Positions 16,038 to 19,859 of a stretch of DNA of 19,859 bases are shown here, one piece after another. This DNA is from PNKC01 sp038323265 (GTDB lineage Bacteria > Chloroflexota > Dehalococcoidia > Tepidiformales > Tepidiformaceae), in assembly GCA_038323265.1 (NCBI GenBank), contig JBBQGT010000060.1:1-19859 (forward strand), written 5' to 3'. The notes below the pieces were generated by a model. It saw nothing but the letters and a program-made list of their open reading frames with translations, made no database searches and was not told the DNA's origin. How positions within the stretch are numbered: the stretch's first letter is position 1; each line of letters starts with the position of its first letter. The position numbers were made by a program, and so were the translations under genes.

Positions 16038-16709
16038 TTACGAGTGCTTTTCGACCCAGCGGCCGCGGAATAAGAGGACATCGCCCTTCGCGACCGAGAT
16101 ATGCGCCGGAGGCTTAGCCACTTCGTTGTGGATGCCGCGGGGACTGAACGCGAGGGGGTAGGCGGTCAGATTCCAGCGGAGCCCTGTCGTCGTCACGCCT
16201 TCGGCCTGACCGATGGCGATGAGCGAGACCACCGTGCCGATCGGCGCGTCCACCATCGCCTGTTGCTCGATCAGGCTGACTTCAAAATAGTCATCAATGA
16301 TGCGGACGGCTGCCTGCCCGCGAAAGAGGCGGAGGACCGAGAGGTTGGCCAGCGCATGGTCCGCGCGCCCTCCGCTAGCGGCCACAACGTCAACAACATC
16401 TGCGCCCTGGGCGATGCAGTAAGCAATCGCTTTCTGCAGATCGGTGGTGTCCGGGTTGGAATCGCGGTGGAAGAGCTCCGCGGGCAGTGTTCGGCGCATT
16501 TCGGGGGTGACGGAATCGAGGTCGCCAACTACCGCATCGAGCTGTAGACCGGCAGCCATGGCGTGGGATGCGCCACCATCGGCGGCGACAAGGAGCGTCG
16601 CCTGGGTAGCCAGTTCCTTGAGCAGTCCCCGCGATGGAGCTTCTCCGTTGGCGATGATAAGCGCGCGCACGAGGTTAGTAGACGCCGAACGGCGCTCGAA
16701 GGCCAACAT
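16038..16709 (-). CDS. thiN: Thiamine pyrophosphokinase
   Basis: The enzyme converts thiamine and ATP to thiamine pyrophosphate and AMP in the cytoplasm, the salvage route to the cofactor. The 223-residue protein has the catalytic-domain motifs in order: ALIIANGE, LLVAADGGASHAM, AVVGDLDSVTPEM, DSNPDTTDLQKAIAY and ASGGRADHALANLSVL. A thiamine-binding C-terminal domain follows (VSLIAIGQAEGVTTTGLRWNL, FSPRGIHNEV). Length is normal. ATG 16709 is the first good start; a GTG at 16670 sits nearer to the first strand. Neither has a clear ribosome site. No TPP riboswitch consensus was seen upstream. TTGACA at 16800-16795 on this strand could be its -35, but no matching -10 is visible. Confidence 0.93.
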   Translation of the reverse strand: MLAFERRSASTNLVRALIIANGEAPSRGLLKELATQATLLVAADGGASHAMAAGLQLDAVVGDLDSVTPEMRRTLPAELFHRDSNPDTTDLQKAIAYCIAQGADVVDVVAASGGRADHALANLSVLRLFRGQAAVRIIDDYFEVSLIEQQAMVDAPIGTVVSLIAIGQAEGVTTTGLRWNLTAYPLAFSPRGIHNEVAKPPAHISVAKGDVLLFRGRWVEKHS

Positions 16710-16754
16710 GAAGCTTGGATGTCGAAACTTTAACGTTCGTGAGGCAGGAAACGC

Positions 16755-16782
16755 TGGACAACCGCTTAGCGATGGCTAAAAT
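16755..16782 (+). promoter_or_regulatory. Sigma-70-type promoter for the candidate small RNA
   Basis: TGGACA (16755-16760), 16 bases, TAAAAT (16777-16782): each hexamer is one change from consensus. The predicted start, near 16788, coincides with the first base of the long stem described next. No protein gene follows on this strand before a terminator. Confidence 0.45.
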
Positions 16783-16787
16783 CCTAA

Positions 16788-16882
16788 GTGAGGGTGTCAA
16801 CGCGCGGGGTGTCCGCTCCACTTGCGCTGCGATTACACCCTCACAAAAAGCCGCGATGTTTCGATGTCGCGGCATTTTTGTG
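16788..16882 (+). ncRNA. Candidate small RNA of about 95 bases
   Basis: The transcript would open with GTGAGGGTGT (16788-16797), which pairs perfectly over 10 bp with ACACCCTCAC (16835-16844). Inside, CGC/GCG (16801-16803 with 16829-16831), GCG/CGC (16804-16806 with 16825-16827) and GTG/CAC (16809-16811 with 16819-16821) extend the structure into a rod with small bulges. An intrinsic terminator then ends the RNA at about 16879. It matches no family I recognise: it has no SRP apical GGAA loop, it is too short for 6S RNA, and it has no cloverleaf. Promoter, structure and terminator all point to plus-strand expression. An operator made of inverted repeats is the main alternative. Confidence 0.4.
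16845..16879. terminator. Bidirectional intrinsic terminator
   Basis: GCCGCGA (16850-16856) pairs with TCGCGGC (16867-16873) around a 10-base loop. TTTTT follows on the plus strand (16875-16879) and, on the minus strand, the A-run at 16845-16849 gives TTTTT. On the minus strand it lies just after the DUF4838 stop; on the plus strand it would end the candidate small RNA. Confidence 0.8.
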
Positions 16883-16889
16883 TCCGTTG

Positions 16890-18743
16890 TCAGGCGAGCA
16901 GCCCGGTGTAGTGGCGCATCGCGCTCAGCAAGTAACGGCTGAGGTTCGCGTAGGCGGGCGGGTTCGAACCACGGTCCCAATCTGCAAGCCACTCCTGATG
17001 CGTCGACGCCTCGGCAAGATGTCCAGCCCGGCCGCTATGGTCACTGCCCTGAACTGACAATTGCCACGCGGCCATGCGGTGGGCGAGGTGGGCGACTACG
17101 TGCCACACAAGTTCGGCCTGTCTCCTCTCGGTAGCCATGCTGGGGCCGTTCAAGTTTCGAATGCGGCGGCGTAACTCGTCGAACAACAACGCTGCTTCGA
17201 CCAGTTCGACGACCTTGGTGCGCATGGTTTCAGAGGGCTCGGTGGAGAAGTCCAGGACGTCGCGCCGTACCGAGGGGTGCAGGTCATGGAGGTCAAGGAC
17301 TAGCCGGTAGGCGCGCTCCTGAAGCTCGTAGTAGGTAGCCATGAGGGCTACGTGGCCGGGGTAGGCAGCTGCGCAGAAGTGGGCGAGGGCCGCCTCGACG
17401 GTTGTCTCTGGATCCCAGGCGCAGCGGGCCATCCACCAGGCGTGCCACGGGGGCCCAATCCACGGACGCGGGCTGACCATCAGGTTTTGGAGGTTACCGG
17501 CGCCCGCGGAAGCGTAGGCGCGTGCATCCGCTGGCAGGACATCGAGCGACGGTGGGGCGAGCCACTTGAAAAGGATCGCATCGCTGTAGTACTCGAAAAC
17601 GTCGATGCGCGCCGGGTCGTTGGCGAAGAGCGGGAGGAGGTCAGTGAACGCCGTCCAGTATTGCGACACGTTTCGCTCGCAGGCCGGGTCATTAATGGCG
17701 TGGGCGTAACACCGTTCGCGCGGTGCGAAGAGCAGCGAGACGTTGTTTCGCGGCTGCACAGACGTGGGTGGCAGGAGCGTGTCGTGGTAAGCCAGGTGGG
17801 CGATTCGCGCCGCGGGCGCCGCCTCGGCGAGGACTTCGGCGAGGATGTTGGTGGCGAACAGCGCCTGATCCGAGGGCGACATATCGGCGCAGCGTCCGCA
17901 TTCGCACCAGCCGCCGCCGCGAATGTCGTCGCCGAACAGGTGGTAGACATCCGCCCCGGCGAAGCGTTCGAAGAAAGCGCGTGCGCGCACGCGGACGTGC
18001 GCGACGCCTCCTTCGCTGGATACGCAGAGGTTGTAGCGGGAGTCGCGCACTCCGTTGCGCACAGGGAACCAGTCCGGGTGGTCTGCGAACTGCACGCGCT
18101 CCAACAGGGCCGGCAGGTGGTGGCCGCCAAACTGGATGGTCATGCCTGCCTTGCTCGCGGCTCCGCGAATGGCCGACGATTCGGCGTCCCAGCGTTCGAA
18201 CAGCCAGCCGGACCCGTCAGCCGCGATATCGTCGGCGTGCTCGGGCCGGACGGCCGGGCCGCGATCGAGCCGGCTGGGGGGCGTGTCGTGGAAGAAGATG
18301 TCGTTCAGGCGGTTGCGGCTGGCCCATTGGAGCCACTCGGCCCATTCGTCGTGGAGTGCATCGTTGCCGAGGACGAGCGTGCGGCGAGCGAAGGCCGGGT
18401 TTTCGCGATGGTCACCTTCCGCGAGGCCCTTGCCGGGGACGAATCGCGTTCCAGTCGCTCCGGGTTCAACCCAGGCAAAGCCGAGTTGTTCGAGCAGCCA
18501 GTAGGCCGCATTCAGGCATCCACGGGGGCTGTCACCGCGGAGTTCAACGTGGTTGGCAGCGACCGTGACCAGGAAGCCATCGCCCGGCAGATCGCCAGCG
18601 ACGATTTCGATGATGCCGGCGCGTGGACGGTCGTCGAATCGGGCGAGATGGTGCGCTAACTCGCGCGCCGCGGTCGCCATGGGGCCGGGCGGCAGGCCGA
18701 ATGGCAGAACCCAAGAGGCGAGCGTTTCGGCTGTTAGGAGCAC
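16890..18743 (-). CDS. DUF4838-domain protein (glycoside-hydrolase-like)
   Basis: This is a large protein of about 617 residues with an N-terminal alpha/beta domain resembling the carbohydrate-enzyme accessory domain of alpha-glucuronidases (RELAHHL, GCLNAAYWLLEQLGFAWVEPG). A TIM-barrel-like DUF4838 domain follows: HPDWFPVRNGVRDSRYNLCVSSEGGV and DVYHLFGDDIRGGGWCECGRCADM. The CxCxxC cluster is a family trait. Action on a sugar polymer or glycoconjugate is plausible, but no substrate is known to me. No signal peptide is evident with the chosen start. The open frame reaches GTG 18866, but its first 41 residues look non-protein-like. I prefer GTG 18743, just before the first strand (VLLTAETLASWVLPFG); neither start has a ribosome site. 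The gene ends at the terminator at 16845-16879 and is divergent from rimI. Confidence 0.82.
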   Translation of the reverse strand: MLLTAETLASWVLPFGLPPGPMATAARELAHHLARFDDRPRAGIIEIVAGDLPGDGFLVTVAANHVELRGDSPRGCLNAAYWLLEQLGFAWVEPGATGTRFVPGKGLAEGDHRENPAFARRTLVLGNDALHDEWAEWLQWASRNRLNDIFFHDTPPSRLDRGPAVRPEHADDIAADGSGWLFERWDAESSAIRGAASKAGMTIQFGGHHLPALLERVQFADHPDWFPVRNGVRDSRYNLCVSSEGGVAHVRVRARAFFERFAGADVYHLFGDDIRGGGWCECGRCADMSPSDQALFATNILAEVLAEAAPAARIAHLAYHDTLLPPTSVQPRNNVSLLFAPRERCYAHAINDPACERNVSQYWTAFTDLLPLFANDPARIDVFEYYSDAILFKWLAPPSLDVLPADARAYASAGAGNLQNLMVSPRPWIGPPWHAWWMARCAWDPETTVEAALAHFCAAAYPGHVALMATYYELQERAYRLVLDLHDLHPSVRRDVLDFSTEPSETMRTKVVELVEAALLFDELRRRIRNLNGPSMATERRQAELVWHVVAHLAHRMAAWQLSVQGSDHSGRAGHLAEASTHQEWLADWDRGSNPPAYANLSRYLLSAMRHYTGLLA

Positions 18744-18867
18744 AAGGCGGAATGGTACGCGTAGGCGCTGAGCGCGTCGCGGCGGCGGCAGGCGCAGCGG
18801 AGATTGAGCGGCCTGGCAGGGCGTGATGAGGGCAAAGGGTAGACCTCGTTTGGCGGCTGCCACCACG

Positions 18868-18891
18868 CCGCCGCGGCGGGCTGCTTTTTTT
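18868..18891 (+). other. GC palindrome followed by seven Ts in the rimI upstream region
   Basis: The 12-base palindrome CCGCCGCGGCGG (18868-18879) is followed after five bases by T7 (18885-18891). It resembles a plus-strand terminator, but a palindrome without a loop is a poor hairpin and no plus-strand gene precedes it nearby. The rest of 18744-19013, the divergent spacer before rimI, shows no clear promoter or operator. Confidence 0.25.
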
Positions 18892-19013
18892 GGGTAACAG
18901 CAAACGCCGTTCCCGCACTAACGGAGAGTTCCACGCCTTTGCTATCGACGGAGCGGCCCAATCAAGCACATACCCCGGATTGCACCCCCCACGGGTTTTC
19001 GCAACCCGATACG

Positions 19014-19583
19014 ATGGGAAGGATGATTGAGCCTGAGCCGCGCAGCGAGAGCCTTGTGCTGAGGCCGATGGGGGCGGGCGACGTGGACGCCGTGCTAGCG
19101 GTGGAACGCTCGGCTTTCGCCGCAGGCTGGCCGCTCACTGCCTTTCAAAATGAACTGACACAGAACAAGATGGCGCGCTACATCGTGCTCGAAGAGGGCG
19201 GCAAAGTGACTGGCTTTGGCGGACTGTGGTTGATGCTGGATGAAGCGCATGTGGTGACCGTGGCAGTGCGACCGGAGCGGCGGCGTCAGGGACTCGGCAG
19301 CCTGGTAGTGCACGGGCTGCTGGCGGTGGCGGAATCAACCGGCATGCACGCGGCCACCTTGGAATGCCGCGTTTCGAACGACGCCGCACGCGCGCTCTAC
19401 GGGCGTTATGGGTTTTACGAAGTAGGCCTGCGCCGCAAGTACTACGCGGACAACGAGGAGGACGCGGTGATCATGACCACGGAAGAATTCTCGAGCGCGG
19501 CGTACCAGGAACGGCTGCGAAGGCTAGAAAACGAATTGAAGTTGCTTTTGCCCGCGGCCCAGATGCTCGTGGTCCCGGCTTAG
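19014..19583 (+). CDS. rimI: Ribosomal protein S18 alanine N-acetyltransferase (RimI), GNAT family
   Basis: RimI acetylates the N-terminal alanine of ribosomal protein S18, using acetyl-CoA. The GNAT fold is complete: LVLRPMGAGDVDAVLAVERSAF, the strand VVTVAVRPERRRQGLGSLVVHGLL carrying the acetyl-CoA loop (R-R-x-G-L-G), LECRVSNDAARALYGRYGFYEVGLRRKYY, and EDAVIMTTEEF. The Glu of LECRVSN and the Tyr of KYYADN match the proposed catalytic pair. A 35-residue helical tail follows. Two close in-frame ATGs are possible (19014 and 19023); GGAAGG touches the second one, so spacing does not decide. A TTG at 18939 would add an implausible extension. Its stop overlaps the end of the convergent gene by four bases. 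Confidence 0.9.
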   Translation: MGRMIEPEPRSESLVLRPMGAGDVDAVLAVERSAFAAGWPLTAFQNELTQNKMARYIVLEEGGKVTGFGGLWLMLDEAHVVTVAVRPERRRQGLGSLVVHGLLAVAESTGMHAATLECRVSNDAARALYGRYGFYEVGLRRKYYADNEEDAVIMTTEEFSSAAYQERLRRLENELKLLLPAAQMLVVPA

Positions 19584-19859
19584 CCCAGCGATGCGATGAG
19601 GCCGCGGAGTACGCCCTCGGCGCGTTCGAGGCGGCCGAGGATACCCCACTGGCCGTGGATGTTGAGGGTCATGTTGTCGTCCTGGCCACGTACGCCAGGG
19701 AGCCGCCCGCGAACACCGGCCGCTTCCTGATACAGCGTGAGTTCCGGCGAGTTGGAACCGTAGGTGGCGATGATCACTTCGACCGTGCGCTCGTCCCAGA
19801 TGGTGTAGTCGAACGGGTTGGGGCCGCTGCCGCGCAACCGGCCGATGCTTTGCAGTTGG
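19580..19859 (-). CDS. C-terminal part of an unrecognised protein (runs off the right edge)
   Basis: The minus-strand frame is open from the window edge to TAA at 19582-19580, giving about 92 residues: KSIGRLRGSGPNPFDYTIWD, then VEVIIATYGSNSPELTLY, DDNMTLNIHGQWGILGRLE and RAEGVLRGLIASLG at the end. A TTG at 19837 could in principle start it, but the frame continues upstream, so truncation by the window is more likely. Codon use with GC-rich third positions supports coding. I do not recognise the family; no membrane segment or catalytic motif is visible. Confidence 0.7.
   Translation of the reverse strand, partial: QLQSIGRLRGSGPNPFDYTIWDERTVEVIIATYGSNSPELTLYQEAAGVRGRLPGVRGQDDNMTLNIHGQWGILGRLERAEGVLRGLIASLG

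Noticed and set aside
16710..16889. TPP riboswitch for thiN, or a tRNA in the same interval
   Set aside because: The conserved TPP-riboswitch segments (CTGAGA and the GATCTGG-type region) are absent. The 10-bp stem encloses only 37 bases, too few for a tRNA cloverleaf.

Overview
The window is a compact, high-GC bacterial chromosome segment with no mobile elements, CRISPR arrays, rRNA or recognisable tRNA. Several traits suggest a Chloroflexota-type organism (Dehalococcoidia or a relative): a solute-binding lipoprotein with a twin-arginine signal and a poly-Asp linker, a divergent YchF with an SGKTT P-loop, a DUF4838 protein, and a secreted repeat protein of a type common in Chloroflexota and Actinomycetota. 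This placement is inferred from protein style, not from a marker gene.

Layout. 1-749 (-): 5' part of leuA, whose upstream leader (about 913-1041) carries overlapping hairpins and a possible leader peptide. 1090-2121 (+): an APH-fold small-molecule kinase. 2125-2440 (-): a short gene that appears frameshifted. 2578-3675 (+): a divergent YchF. 3710-7432 (+): a promoter, two DppB/DppC-type permeases and a Tat-type lipoprotein binding protein, forming a peptide/nickel-type importer without ATPase genes. A strong bidirectional terminator (7458-7493) separates it from the convergent operon 12602-7516 (-): MoxR ATPase, DUF58 protein, membrane transglutaminase-like protein, Ogt methyltransferase. The divergent region 12603-12881 holds an extended -10 promoter for moxR and a perfect CRP-type palindrome, and precedes an MMPL/RND exporter (12882-15092, +). 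15111-15923 (-) is a secreted protein with two internal repeats, downstream of thiamine pyrophosphokinase (16038-16709, -). 16755-16882 (+) looks like a free-standing small-RNA gene with promoter, rod-shaped hairpin and terminator. 16890-18743 (-) is a DUF4838 protein, 19014-19583 (+) is rimI, and 19580-19859 (-) is the C-terminal end of an unrecognised protein.

How the parts fit. The MoxR-DUF58-transglutaminase trio is a recurring cassette thought to act in chaperoning or maturation at the membrane. Here the transglutaminase domain has lost Cys, His and Asp of its triad (Phe515, Tyr559, Asn575), which points to a non-catalytic role. The leuA product also deviates, with Gln204 in place of the second His of the metal-binding HxH pair. 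The other items most worth checking are the candidate small RNA and the CRP-like site.
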